A DNA stretch of 64,000 nt from Meloidogyne chitwoodi (taxonomy: Eukaryota; Nematoda; Chromadorea; Rhabditida; Meloidogynidae). Positions within the stretch are counted from its first letter, which is position 1. Every line of letters starts with the position of its first letter. Of the stretch, positions 34,121 through 45,009 are shown in pieces. The notes under the pieces are model-generated. The model saw nothing but the letters and a program-made list of their open reading frames with translations, ran no database searches and was not told the origin of the DNA. The stretch lies in contig JACZZP010000020.1 in assembly GCA_015183035.1 (NCBI GenBank), positions 124,001 through 188,000 on the forward strand, written 5' to 3'. Made by a program: the position numbers and the translations under genes.

Positions 34121-35091
34121 TTAATTCAATAAAAAAATATTTTGTAAAGAAAATATAAAACGAAATTTGAAAAAACTAAAAAAATAATATCGGGATTAAT
34201 ATAAAAAAATATATATATATATTTTGTAATTTAAAAATATTAATAATTTTGTATATAATTTTGGGTAAATAATTTTCTTTGAATAAATGATCAAAACATT
34301 ATTATAAATTTTTAAAATAATTTTGAATGATATGTTTTATTTAAATGTATAATTTACTCTCACATAATCCCTCCCCAATTATGAGAAAATATTTCCGGGA
34401 CGTAACATTTGCGGCCTGGAACATGCGGACAGAAATTTTTCTTTTAAATTGAGAAAACTGGTTCAAGCTTAAAAAGCTCATCCGAAATCGGACCCGGAAC
34501 ATTGATTTTACCAAACACTATTACTATTTGATATTTATTTTATTTTCTCTATTTTTACTCAAACGCTGAACCGAAAATGTCGCAAAATTTCACGAGATTT
34601 GCTTTTTTTTAACTTTATATTCAAAATACCATCCAAAGTAATTTATTATAATTTTAGGGCTATCAGAATAAAATTAATTTTTATTTTTAATTGGAGTACT
34701 CAAAAAAATTAAATTAATTTGTAAAATTAATTTTGTGTGTTGATTGACCGGAAAAAAAGCAAAAAGCTAAATTTTAATCAAAAAAAAAAAAATCTTTTTT
34801 TTATCTTAAAGGTTAACAAAATTTAATTTTTACAAGATTAAGAAAATAAATACACAGAACAAAAATTTATTTTTTTCATTTTTGTTTTAATTTAATAAAA
34901 TTATTTTTAACGTGAGGATTAAAAGTGAAGGGATTAATACCTTTAAAAGGATAAAATCATTTTAATTTTTTTCAGTTGATTAACTTTTTTCGTCGCTAAA
35001 ATATTTTTTTCAAGCCATTACGCTTTAATTATTTAAAAAAAAATTTTTTAATTTTTTTTTTTTATTCTACGAGAAAATTAAATCTAAAAAA
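34121..35091. other. Spacer with a fragment of a GCGGAC-rich element
   Basis: 34390-34440 contains AACATTTGCGGCCTGGAAC and ATGCGGACAG, resembling the ends of the element at 48.8-49.07 kb. The rest is A+T-rich without coding signs. Confidence 0.5.
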
Positions 35092-38000
35092 ATGCTTTTT
35101 TTATTTTTATCTTTCCAAAAAAATTTATTAATTTTTTTAATATTACCAAAAAATATATTAATGGATATAATGTCTGTAGAGTGGAAAAGTTGGATTCCAC
35201 CATTTACTTCAGAAAATGGCAGAATTTCTCCTTTTGTTAATGAACCTATTATTATGCGACCTATGACACATTTACCGACAGAATATGAAAAAGAACCTTA
35301 TAATTTTTGGTTAAAAAATTTTTATTAATTAAAATTGAGTTAGGACATGTAAATAAAGATTTTAGGTTTCTCATTTAAATAATTTTAAATTTTATTTATT
35401 TAATTTAAAATATAATTGAATTTTTAAATATATAGTGGACTCTGTATAATTGATATTTTATTTTTATTTTATATTATTAATTGAGTTTATAGTAGAAAAT
35501 AATTAAATTAATTAAAATAAAAAAAAAAAATAATTAAAAAAATATTTTATTAATTAAGCTGTGCAAAGCAAAGAGAAAGATAACTTACACTGCGCTCTCT
35601 GCCTTTGTCCTTTACCCTTACATTTGGTTATTTTATCATAACTTTTTTTAAAATTTATTTAAAAATATAAACTAAAATTTAAAAAATAAAGTAATAAATT
35701 AGCTTTATTTTAAAAATTAAAGTTTATAAATATTCTTGAATTTTGAGTGTTATATTTAAAAATTTGACTAAATTCAGAATTTTTTCAATAACTTCTCAAA
35801 AATTTGTCAAATTTTATAAACTTTAATTTTTAAATAAAGCTAATTTTTTACCTTATTTTTTAAATTTTAGTTCATATTTTTATTAAATTTTAAAAAAAGT
35901 TATGATAAAATAACCAAACGTAAGGGTAAAAGACAAAGGCAGAGAGCGCAGTGTAACTTATCTTTCTCTTTGCTTTGCACAGCTTAATTAATAAAATATT
36001 TTTAAATTATTCTTTTAAAATAATAATTAATCATTTTCTTCTATAAAATAGTCAATTATATAAATAAATAAAAAAAATAATAAAATTAAAAAAAATAATT
36101 AATTAAGGTATGAAAATAAAGCATTTCCTCATTTACATGGACCATATCCACCCAATCCAGAACTCAGACATCAACACTTTCCAAATTCAGATTTTAACCA
36201 TTTTGCACTTGGAAATTTTATTACAGGTATTTTTTAAATTTTTTATATAAAATAAATTTTAAAATTTTCAGACCCTCCATCTACTGGTTTTAATGCTGAA
36301 AGTGAAACAGAAATGCCAAATAAAGAATTGATTGAAAGTAAAACTTTAAATAATAAGGGAGCAATGCCTCCAAGTGCTACACCAACTGAGGAAATGTCTT
36401 CATTACCCTTGGGGTATTTTAATTAATTTTAATTAAAATTATGCACTAATTGCCTGGGGGATATTAAGTACCTAATATTGTTTTTATCTCTATCCACATT
36501 GAAAGAAGACTACAAAAAATCACAAGAAAAGACAAAAATACCCGAAAACACAAAAAGATGCAAAGCACTAAGGATGCTCGAGACTCGAAATTTCCCGAGA
36601 CTCGAGAACCGAGACTCAAGAAAACCGAGAAATTTCTCAGTTCGAGCCCCGAGACCGAGAATCTCGAGCATCCCTACAAAAACAAAAATACGAAAAATTG
36701 TATTTTCTTAAGATTTTTTTATTTTCCTTTATTGACGAATTTTCTGAGAGCACTAATAATAATTTAATTTAAATAATTATTTTTCTTTCAAAAATTAAAG
36801 AACCCAATTTCCTCCATTATTTGATGTTTCTGTGTCTTCTGGTGAAAATAAAATTAATGTCCAACCATTTAATGGGAATTTTAAATTTGAGAAAAATTCA
36901 AAAGAAAAAATATTTTCTCCTCAAAAAGGATTATTTGCCTCTGAGAATGTTAAGGTAAATAATAAAATGGCTTCCGGAAAATCGGTCAGTGGAAAATCGG
37001 TCAGTGAAGAAACAGTACATAAAATCACTAAAATACATGTAAAACACAAAAATACATTAACATTTTTTGTTTTAGTGTATTGTTTTATTTGTTTTACATG
37101 TGTTTTTGTGTTTTATTTGTGTTTTACATGTATTTTAGTGATTTTATGTACTGTTTCTTCACTGACCGATTTTCCACTGACGCATTTTCCACTGACCGAT
37201 TTTCCTAGACGAATAAAAAAATTTTAAAATAATTTTTTTTTTAATTTTTAAAGGTTTTTGATGTTTATGATGATAATGAAATTGAAATAAAATCACTAAA
37301 AAATAATTCAAAATTATTATCTAATTTAACTCCTTCCTCGAAGAAATTAAAAAACAAAAATAAACAAATAAATTTGAGGCAAGAAAAAATTTTTTTTAAA
37401 TAAAGAAAATTTAGAAATTTTTTAAATAAAAATAAGAAAATGAAAGATGAAACTGAGAATACTACTAAATTATCATTTTTACTCAAAAGGTAGTTAAAAT
37501 ATTAGGAATTAATTATATTTAGTTAGAGCAATTAAATTAATGATAGTTCGGTAATTATTTGGTTAATTTCCATAAGAAAATTGAATTTAAAAATATCTTT
37601 TATCTACTTTTTAAATTAAAAACATGATAATATGAACAAGAATTTGATATAATGTATTTAGGTTACTTGTGACCAGTGATGGGAAAATTCCAAAATTTCC
37701 ACTGGAACCGGTTCCAGTTCCGGAACTTATTTTTAATTTTTGTAGTTCCAGTTCCAGTTCCGAAACTATATTTTTTATTTTCATAGTTCCAGTTCCGGAA
37801 CTATTGTGGGCTGAGGAACTAGTTCCGGACCAGTTCTAATTCCGGAACTTGAACTTTCCCATCACTGCCTATAAAGCCCTTGAGAGATAATTTTATCCTT
37901 TAAAATAAAAGATTATTTATTTATTTTATTTAAAAGCAAAGCAGATGAAGATGATGCTGATATTCTTTCTATTAATCAAATAAAAAAGAAAAAATTGAAA

Positions 38001-38216
38001 CTCCAACCTCTCAAAAATTTAATTAATAAAGAAGTAAAATTTCGGATGGAACAAAATAATTATCAAATAGAAAATCCAAAATTTCCAATTTTTGAAACAA
38101 AAATGAATTATTTAAATTATCCAACAAATAATAATATTGAAAGTTGCCAACAATTTATGTGTTTTCCAGTATATTATATTAATTGTTGTTGCACAAAATG
38201 TTACTGTAGAAATTGA
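35092..38216 (+). CDS. Unrecognised protein with Pro/Asn-rich body and Cys-rich tail
   Basis: I do not recognise the family. Exons join in frame. The first ends EYEKEPYNFW and the second begins YENKAFPHLHGPYPPNP. Later exons read DPPSTGFNAESETEMPN and TQFPPLFDVSVSSGENKIN. A Lys-rich part follows, and the last exon ends FPVYYINCCCTKCYCRN before the stop. The start is 35092 (hydrophobic leader MLFLFLSFQKNLLIFLI) or 35161 (MDIMSVEWKSWIPPF); the leader could be a signal peptide. Exons between 37250 and 37490 are less certain. Introns are heavily colonised: a long inverted-repeat element in intron 1, a GTCAGTG-type element at 36.97-37.20 kb, and a hAT-type MITE at 37.68-37.87 kb. Confidence 0.6.
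35545..36005. mobile_element. Inverted-repeat element of about 460 bp with arms near 180 bp, in an intron
   Basis: Arms read inward from TTAATTAAGCTGTGCAAAGC, through CACTGCGCTCTCTGCCTTTG, to an A+T-rich inner part. The opposite arm is the reverse complement with a few changes. A fragment of the inner arm recurs at about 178-260 of this window. Confidence 0.85.
36486..36705. repeat. GAGACTCGAGAACCGAG-rich patch in an intron
   Basis: About 36574-36675 holds repeated GAGACTCGAGAACCGAGACT-like text ending CTCGAGCATCCCT, with partial inverted symmetry to GGATGCTCGAGACTCG. It is probably a small transposon remnant. Open frames across it are not supported as genes. Confidence 0.55.
36972..37205. 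mobile_element. Foldback MITE, GTCAGTGGAAAATCG family (copy 1)
   Basis: The left arm has two tandem TCGGTCAGTGGAAAA units followed by GAAGAAACAGTACATAAAAT. The right arm is the complement ending CACTGACCGATTTTCC. The centre is a CATGTAAAACACAAAAA-type tract and its inverse. Confidence 0.85.
37676..37868. mobile_element. MITE of about 190 bp, CAGTGATGGGAAA ends, hAT-like
   Basis: Ends CAGTGATGGGAAA and TTTCCCATCACTG are perfect inverted repeats. The inside is built of repeated GTTCCAGTTCCGGAACT blocks. A piece of the same block lies at about 27335-27368. CAGNGATGGG-type ends are common in hAT elements; no clear target duplication was seen. Confidence 0.75.
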
Positions 38217-38918
38217 TATAATTTAAAAATTAATTTTTTCTAAATATAATTAATTATGTATAAATTAATAAATTATTTAATAAAATATTTTTTATAAAAA
38301 ATATTAGAAAAATAAAATTATTAATTAAATTTTACATATAAAATTAATATTTAAATGGTAAAGCGAAACTTCCGAATTGACAAATTTTTAACTTTAAAAA
38401 ATTAAATTTATCTGTCTTTCAAAGGGCCAACTAATACAATAATTTATTTTAAAATTATTTTTTGGAATGGTATTAATTCTATATTCAAATTTAAGAACAG
38501 AAACGTTAGTCAGCCCTTTTTGGTCTGTCATCTAAATTTTTAAAATAATTTATTATTATTATTATTCACTAAATAAACTTTTAAGGAATTATTTCCTTTT
38601 AAAAATGCTAAAATTTTAAATATTAGGGCTTACTAATTTTTATAAAATTAAATAAAATATTTAAATATAAAAATATTAATCCAATACTTATTAAGAAAAA
38701 TTACTAATAATTTTATTTAAGTCAAAAATTAGTTTTTTTTTTAAACTTAAACAAAGTTCAATTGTTCAGCTGAATTTAAAATTACATTTTAAATTCAAAA
38801 AAATTTTTAAAAAATAATTAAAAATATTTAAAGATCAAAATGCAAGTATTCAACATTTTAATTATTTTCTCTTTTTTTTAAATAAAAAACAACTAAAAAG
38901 AACAATATTAAAAATAAA
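38217..38918. other. Spacer with a diverged copy of the 210-bp MITE
   Basis: 38365-38520 shows AAAGCGAAACTTCCG at one end and a degraded other end, with the central GGTATTAATTCTATATTCAA. It is copy 3 of the repeat at 17.37 kb. Otherwise the sequence is A+T-rich without genes. Confidence 0.55.
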
Positions 38919-39010
38919 TGCCGCTAGCAGGGATCGAACCTGCGACCTTGGGCTTACTCATTTATTTTCCATTATTAGACCCACGCTCTAACCGGCTGAG
39001 CTATAGCGGC
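38919..39010 (-). tRNA. tRNA-Ile(AAT) with an 18-nt intron
   Basis: Apart from an insertion of 18 nt (minus strand ATGGAAAATAAATGAGTA, at 38955-38972), the sequence is identical to the 74-nt tRNA at 11987-12060. The insertion follows the loop bases CTAATA, one base 3' of the anticodon, which is the canonical position of nuclear tRNA introns. The acceptor, D-, anticodon and T-stems are all intact. Confidence 0.92.
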
Positions 39011-39527
39011 ACATAATGAAATTATATTTTTTTAGTATTAGTAAACAAAATTTATGAAAATATTAAATATAAAGTTTGTGAGATTTTGCAAGAATAAATA
39101 ATTTTAGACCACTCAGGCTGAGGTTGATTTATTAAAATTAAATTTTCAAATGATTAAATTGTAAGCCTTGGAACGTGCTAATGCATTTTTTGAATTTTAA
39201 TTTTACTGACAATAAAAATGTATTTAAATATTAGGGAAAAATAGAACGAAAAATCATTTATAAAAATTTTTAATAACTAATCCTTATAAAGTAAGCTTAT
39301 GTTTAAAATATTAAAAATTAAAATAAATTTTAAATTGTATTTCAATAATAACTTTATCAACTAAAAAATTTATTTAAAAATAAATTTTTAAGTTAAAAAT
39401 TTCATTTGTTCTTTTCCAACTACATATGTCATTAATTTTGTTTGTTGGATCTAAAAATGATATAATTTAATTAAAGATTAATTTATGTATTTAAAATTTA
39501 AAAGCTTACTTTACATTATTTTTTATT
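39011..39527. other. A+T-rich spacer, nothing recognised
   Basis: No coding frame or repeat could be supported. Confidence 0.6.
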
Positions 39528-40147
39528 TTAAAAAATGCTTGAATCGGAGGAAGTGTACGAAGAATTAGAAATTAACTCAAAACATAATTTTTTTGGTTCA
39601 AAAATCAGAAGTTTCACAGAAGAGGAACAGCCATCTAAAGCCATTTTCAGACTAAATTCCCCACCAGACATGCAAATTCTTTTGCCATAGCTCAAAATTT
39701 CTTCTGAAAGTTTTGTGCAGCTTGTTTTAGGCCAAATGGAGTGAAGCATCTGTTTAATATTTGAATAACAAGGATTTGATTGAGTAGAAAAAAGATTATC
39801 ACAATTATCATATTCTTTAAAACAACTATCCTCAAACGATTTACCATAATTTTCCCAGCCACTTTTGCAATTTAAATGTTTAAATAATAAAAGTGTAGCA
39901 TATTTACACTTTTTAATTAAAGGATCTGTAAGTAAATCAAAAATGACTTCACATATAATTGATCCAAAATCGTCAGATTTCAATTCGCACTAAAAATTTA
40001 TCAATTATTTCTAGAATCTGTAAGGCTGTTAGTGTTATTTACGTATTTCTTTAACAATATTTTTCCTTCGTGTTTTGTATGAATTCCAAATGTAAAATTT
40101 AAATAATACAGAATAATATATAAATTTAACAGAAATATTATTTTCAT
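39528..40147 (-). CDS. Secreted cysteine-rich protein, unrecognised
   Basis: Two exons are seen. Exon 1 (about 40147 to 40040) starts MKIIFLLNLYIILYYLNFTF, a clear signal peptide. A short intron of about 50 bp follows. Exon 2 begins CELKSDDFGSII and runs to the TAA at 39528. The mature protein is about 155 residues with about 11 cysteines spread along it, including KKCKY, LNCKSGW, NCDNLF, NPCYSN and SCTKL, and a Ser-rich acidic end. The spacing vaguely recalls nematode secreted T20D4.11/DUF19-like domains, but I cannot confirm that. It is unrelated in sequence to the four-copy peptide family and lies on the other strand. Confidence 0.7.
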
Positions 40148-41238
40148 TTTTAAAAGCCTGTATAAATTTTAAAAATTAATAAATATTTTGGCAAGAATCT
40201 AGTTTAATTATTAGAAAAACTAATGTTTAACAAAAATGTTTAAAAAAAAGAAAAGCCAGATTATGATTCAGTTTGATTAAAATATTTTAAATAATTTTAG
40301 ATAAAAAAGAATTTTTTGACTGAGAATTATTTAATTACTACTATCCAATAATTAGGTCAAGAACATTTAATAATTTATTTATTCATTATTCTAAGTTTAT
40401 TTAAATATGCAAAACAAAATTTAAAAAAAAAGAAGATGAGAATAAGGGAGAAGAAAGTTGATAAATTTTATTAATTCTGATTTTTTTTTAATTTCTTTAT
40501 AAAATATAATTAAAGTAAAATTATAAAATGATGCCTAGAGTGGTTTTTTAAGCTTCTTTTATACAAATAATCCAATAAAATAAATTTAAAGTTTCCTTAA
40601 AGCACAAAAATACATAAAAGTATTTTTGTGTTTTTTGTGTATTTTTCATGTATTTTTTGTTTTTTACACAAAAATACATTTTTGTGTTTTTCCAAAATGT
40701 ATATTAAAATACAAAAATACAACAAAAAATACATCAAAAACACAAAAAATTCATGTATTTTTGTATTTTCTTGCAAGTTTTTGTACTGTTTCTTCACTGC
40801 CCAATTTTTCTAGCACGAAATTAATAATAAATATAATTAATTTTTTCTACATTTATTTTATAATAATTAAAAAAAACTGTTCTCTTTTTTCTCGTATAAA
40901 TCAACAGTTGTTTCTCCCTTTCAATAAAATCACATGTTACGTTCTCAAGCTTTTTCTTTTTATATTACATAATTATTCATCTTCTTTTAAATTTTTTTAG
41001 CTTATTATAAAAGTTCTCTCGTTCACTTTTCTTTTTAAATCGATTAACTTTTTTTTTGTGCTCATTCTAGTTTTTTTTCTTTTTTTAAATCTTAAAAGTT
41101 TCCTTTATCTTTTAAGCAGGATAGCTTTTTTAAAAATAAAAAAATTATTTTTTTATTTTTTCTAATGAAATTATATTAATTTAATTTTTGTTTAAATTTT
41201 TATTTTAAAATCTTAAAGCATTCATTTAATCCTTTAAA
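40148..41238. other. Shared 5' region of the secreted protein and paxillin, with a MITE
   Basis: Apart from the element at 40.59-40.82 kb, the region is A+T-rich. Pyrimidine runs at 41000-41110 precede the paxillin start. No other gene is seen. Confidence 0.6.
40590..40815. mobile_element. Foldback element related to the GTCAGTG family (copy 2)
   Basis: The inside is made of AAAATACA / TGTATTTTTG runs that fold back on themselves. The right end reads GTACTGTTTCTTCACTGCCC like other copies. The left arm is degraded. Confidence 0.65.
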
Positions 41239-42954
41239 ATGCGTGGAACAGAAAAGAGTAGTACATCTGCACGTGAAAATTTTGAAGACGCAGTTAAACC
41301 TGCGTTAGGTTAATTAAAAAAATTATTTTTCTTTAAAAATTATTTATTTTAAAATTAATTTATTTCTAATTATTTAAAGAGGGTCTTCTCAACGATTTGC
41401 AAAGAACGACAGAAGTTCTTCGCCAACGCAGATTTGAAGGTGATAATTTGGAAACTGCCGATACTGAGAGACTTTTTACTAAACCAACTTATGGGAAAAG
41501 GTAAATTTTAAATTTTATTTTTCTCGCAAAATTAAAAAATAAATAAATTTAATATTGTTTAACAGCCCTAATGCTCAGCAACAATTAAATGAACTCTCAA
41601 CTGATTTTGTTAATAAATCGGAGGTCTCGTTTTATGCTATTATGAGGAGTTAAATGCCCTTCTTTTCTTTAATAATATTTTTAAATTAATCATTAAATAT
41701 TTTTAAAAAAGGCTCATCGTGATCCAATGTTAGATGGCGATAATCTTGGAATTCATACCATACCTAAGGGTGACTGCCCAAAGTGTGGAGAGGCAGTTAT
41801 TGGCCCAGTAGTGATAGCACTAGGAAGAATGTGGCATCCCGATCATTTTTGCTGTGCTCAGTGTGGTGATGCTATAGGTCATAGAAATTTTTTTGAACGT
41901 CATGGAAAGGCTTACTGTGAAAATGACTTTCACGGTAATTTTTTAATTTTATTAATTTTATTTTTAATTTTATTGTTTTTTTTAGATATGTTCTCGCCCA
42001 GATGTTATTATTGTAATGGTCCTATTAAAGAAGTAAAAAATATTAAATTAATTTATATTTTTTAAATTAAATATTAATTATAATTACTCTTTTTAGCGTT
42101 GTGTGACTGCTCTTGGGAGAACTTATCATATAGATGTTTTTTTATATTTAATTAATTATTTTTTTTTTAAGATTTTATATTATTTTATATTTAATTTAGT
42201 ATTTTTTAATTTTTTTTAAATTTATTTATTTAAGCATTTTGTCTGTGCCGATTGTGGCTGTCCTTTCAAAGATAGAGGCTTTCATGAGCGGGTAAATCAT
42301 TTAATTAAATTTTTTTTAATTTTTGCTTTCTTTTAAAAAAATCAAAATATTTATAAATTTGATCCTAAAAATATTCTTTTTTATTTATAGTCCAACTCAG
42401 CTTATTGCCATCAATGCTTTTGCCGTCAGTACGCTCCCAAGTGTCAAGGGTGCAAACAGCCTATTACTAGCAAATTTATTAATGCATTAAACACACAATG
42501 GCATCCAGAATGTTTCTGCTGTCAGGTGTGTTTTTATTTGTTTAATTTAATTATTGCTAAATTTAATTTTGCATTTTTTAAATTTTTTTTTGTTTTTTTG
42601 CTTTACGTTTTTTGTGTCCTTTTTTAAGGAGTGTGAACGTTCTTTTGATTTTTCCACTCCTTTTGCCTTTTTGGACCGTTTTCTATGTGAACATTGTTTC
42701 CATGCATGCCAAGGCTCTTTATGCACTGATTGCCATCTGCCAATATCTGGCCGTTGTATTTCTGCTTTAAACGGGCAGAAATTTCACCCAGAACATTTTA
42801 GTGAGAAAGCTTTAAAAATTTAACAAAAATTTATATTTTTTTGATTAAAGAGTGTTGTATATGTCAACGTCAAATAGATAAATGCAACTTCAAGGAATAC
42901 AATGGAAAAGCTTTTTGTATTTTTTGCTTTAAACAAACCTTAAAATTACAGTGA
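41239..42954 (+). CDS. pxl-1: Paxillin-type focal adhesion protein, four LIM domains
   Basis: Paxillin is a cytoplasmic adaptor at integrin adhesions; in worms it acts in muscle attachment. From ATG 41239 the exons read MRGTEKSSTSAREN, an LD-like motif (GLLNDLQRTTEVLRQRR), and a short linker. Four LIM domains follow: CPKCGEAVIGPVVIALGRMW, CYYCNGPIKERCVTALGRTY, CQGCKQPITSKFINALNTQW and CTDCHLPISGRCISALNGQK. It ends FKQTLKLQ. Zinc-ligand Cys/His spacing looks complete in all four. FFERHGKAYCENDFH and FSPRCYYCNGPI are typical of paxillin rather than PINCH or zyxin. The N-terminal half is short, with one LD-like motif seen against several in vertebrate paxillin; further upstream exons cannot be excluded. 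Confidence 0.92.
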
Positions 42955-44458
42955 TAATTTTATTTGTTTTTTAGGTTTTGAAATTTTAATGCTTTATATT
43001 TTAAATATTTTATTGTAGCTTTATTTAATTAGCTTTATAAAATTAATTTTATTAATAATAAAGTAAACTTTGTTAATTTTTGTAATTTTGTTGAGTGTAA
43101 AATTAAATTACTATTAATATCCGTGAATATCGGTCGCGACAAATTGGCCGCGATTAAGTGGCCTATTTTTAATTTTAATTATTTTTATGTTATAGGCTGA
43201 CAATTATTTTTCTGAGAAATGTCCAATGGCTGTTGACATTTATGATGAGATTGATTTAGACGAGGATGAGACGTTCAATAGAGCACGAGATTAAAAATAT
43301 ATTTTTGAAAATTTGATTTTTTGGTTTATTCGATTTAATTAGTAAAAAATAAAATAAAATTGATCTTTAATGCTAACAAAGGAGGTACCCAAATGTCCCT
43401 GGGACTTCGGGATGAAATTTTGAGGGTAAATAGAAGACCCTTAGAGATTATAAAATATGAAAAATACAACAAATAATTAATTCAGCGAAAATAATTCAAG
43501 TGCAGCCGCGGTAATCACATAGAAGAGCTTACTCCCCTCTATGGTTTTTCGATTTTCATGGACCTGTAACTCGGCTCACAGGTATTCAACTGACTTCATT
43601 CAAACTTAGCTCGATTTAGCTCTTCGAGCTCTTTCGAATGACACTTTTTTTCGGAACAGATCTCAAATAAAAAAGTAAAAATCTGGATGAAGATAACGGG
43701 AAAGTACCTTATTAAATTATAAATATAGGTAAATAAATTAATATTATTATTAATGAAAAAATAAATTAGGTATTAAATTAATTTTTTTTAATAAAAATTA
43801 ATAATTTTTAATTTATAATTAAATTGTTTTGTATTTTAAAAAAAAAAATATATTTATTTTTAATTATTGATCCATTATTTTTTCTTTTTATATTTTTTAA
43901 ACACTGCAGCTGCAAAAAAAAAAACATTTAAAAAAGAAAAAATATCTATTTATATGTACATGTGTGTAAATTAAATAAAAAATATTTTTTTTATTTTAAT
44001 TTTTTTAATAAAATTTAAAATTTTTATTTTTTTTAATTTAAATATATTTTTAAAAATTATTTTTTTATATTTTAAATTTTTAAAATAAATTTAAATAAAT
44101 TTAGTATTTTATTTATATATTTAAAATATTTTTTTTTAACTATTTTTTTATTAAATAATACTTTAATAATTAAAAATTTTATTTTTAAAATTTTAATTTA
44201 ATTAATAATTTATTTTTATTTTTTTTAAATTTTGATCAATAAATTTAAATTAACTTTTTATTTAAAATAAATATTAAATATTTTTTTATTTATTTTTCTT
44301 TTTTCTAAATTCATTTATATTTTTAAAATTATTTAAAATATTTTTAGTTAATTAAATTTTTAATTTCAGATTTATTTATTTATTTAATTTATTCTAAAAA
44401 ATTTATTCCACTGCCAATTATTTATTAAACTGCCAACATCTAATCAAACTCAACAATT
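42955..44458. other. Spacer with an orphan coding-like exon and a foldback fragment
   Basis: At about 43197-43293 (+), after a TTATAG acceptor-like site, a frame reads DNYFSEKCPMAVDIYDEIDL and ends within a dozen residues at a stop. It may be a lost exon or transposon piece. 43503-43660 is a diverged arm of the 619-bp foldback family (GCAGCCGCGGTAATCACATA and CTTACTCCCCTCTATGG). 43.7-44.45 kb is A+T-rich with nothing recognised. Confidence 0.5.
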
Positions 44459-44600
44459 ATGTGCTTAAAATTTTTGGCAATTATGATCTCAATCTTTATT
44501 TTACCTTCAATTATTACTTTTCTTATTTTTAATATTTCATCATTTTTTTCAATTAAAAATAATTACTACAAAGATTTATTACTAAAAGGAGAAATTAAAC
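44459..44600 (+). other. Possible orphan signal-peptide exon
   Basis: ATG 44459 opens MCLKFLAIMISIFILPSIIT and continues hydrophobic, then NNYYKDLLLKGEIK before a possible donor (GTATATTC at about 44618). It would suit the first exon of a secreted protein, and the gene at 48.5 kb lacks an obvious first exon. About 3.9 kb of mobile DNA separates them, so the link is speculative. Confidence 0.25.
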
Positions 44601-45009
44601 TACTTATTTTTAGATCAGTATATTCTGGTTATTTAATTTTATATTTATTTAAAATAAAGTTAAAAATAAATTTAAAAAAATTAAAAAAATCTAATAACAT
44701 TTACATCTAAATAAGAGGCTCAAAAGTTTTTTGGTGTTGAAAATCTGCGTCCTAGTAGGTCTTTTTCCTTGACGATTTGTGCCAGATTTTTTGGTGAAGA
44801 TGACGGGGATTGTCAGAAATTACATATTAGAATAAAAGAGTGGTCGGATCAGGGAATGGTTTTTAAATTTTCAGGTCCCGGTTTCTGAGGATTTTCGCAC
44901 CATGAGAGTAGTAGCAAATAGAGCTGTTCCAAGTCTTGGTCTTGTTGGTCTTGGTTTTCTTGGTTTTTTTTTTGGTCTTGGGTCTTGGCTAGTAAGTCTT
45001 GAGTGTATA

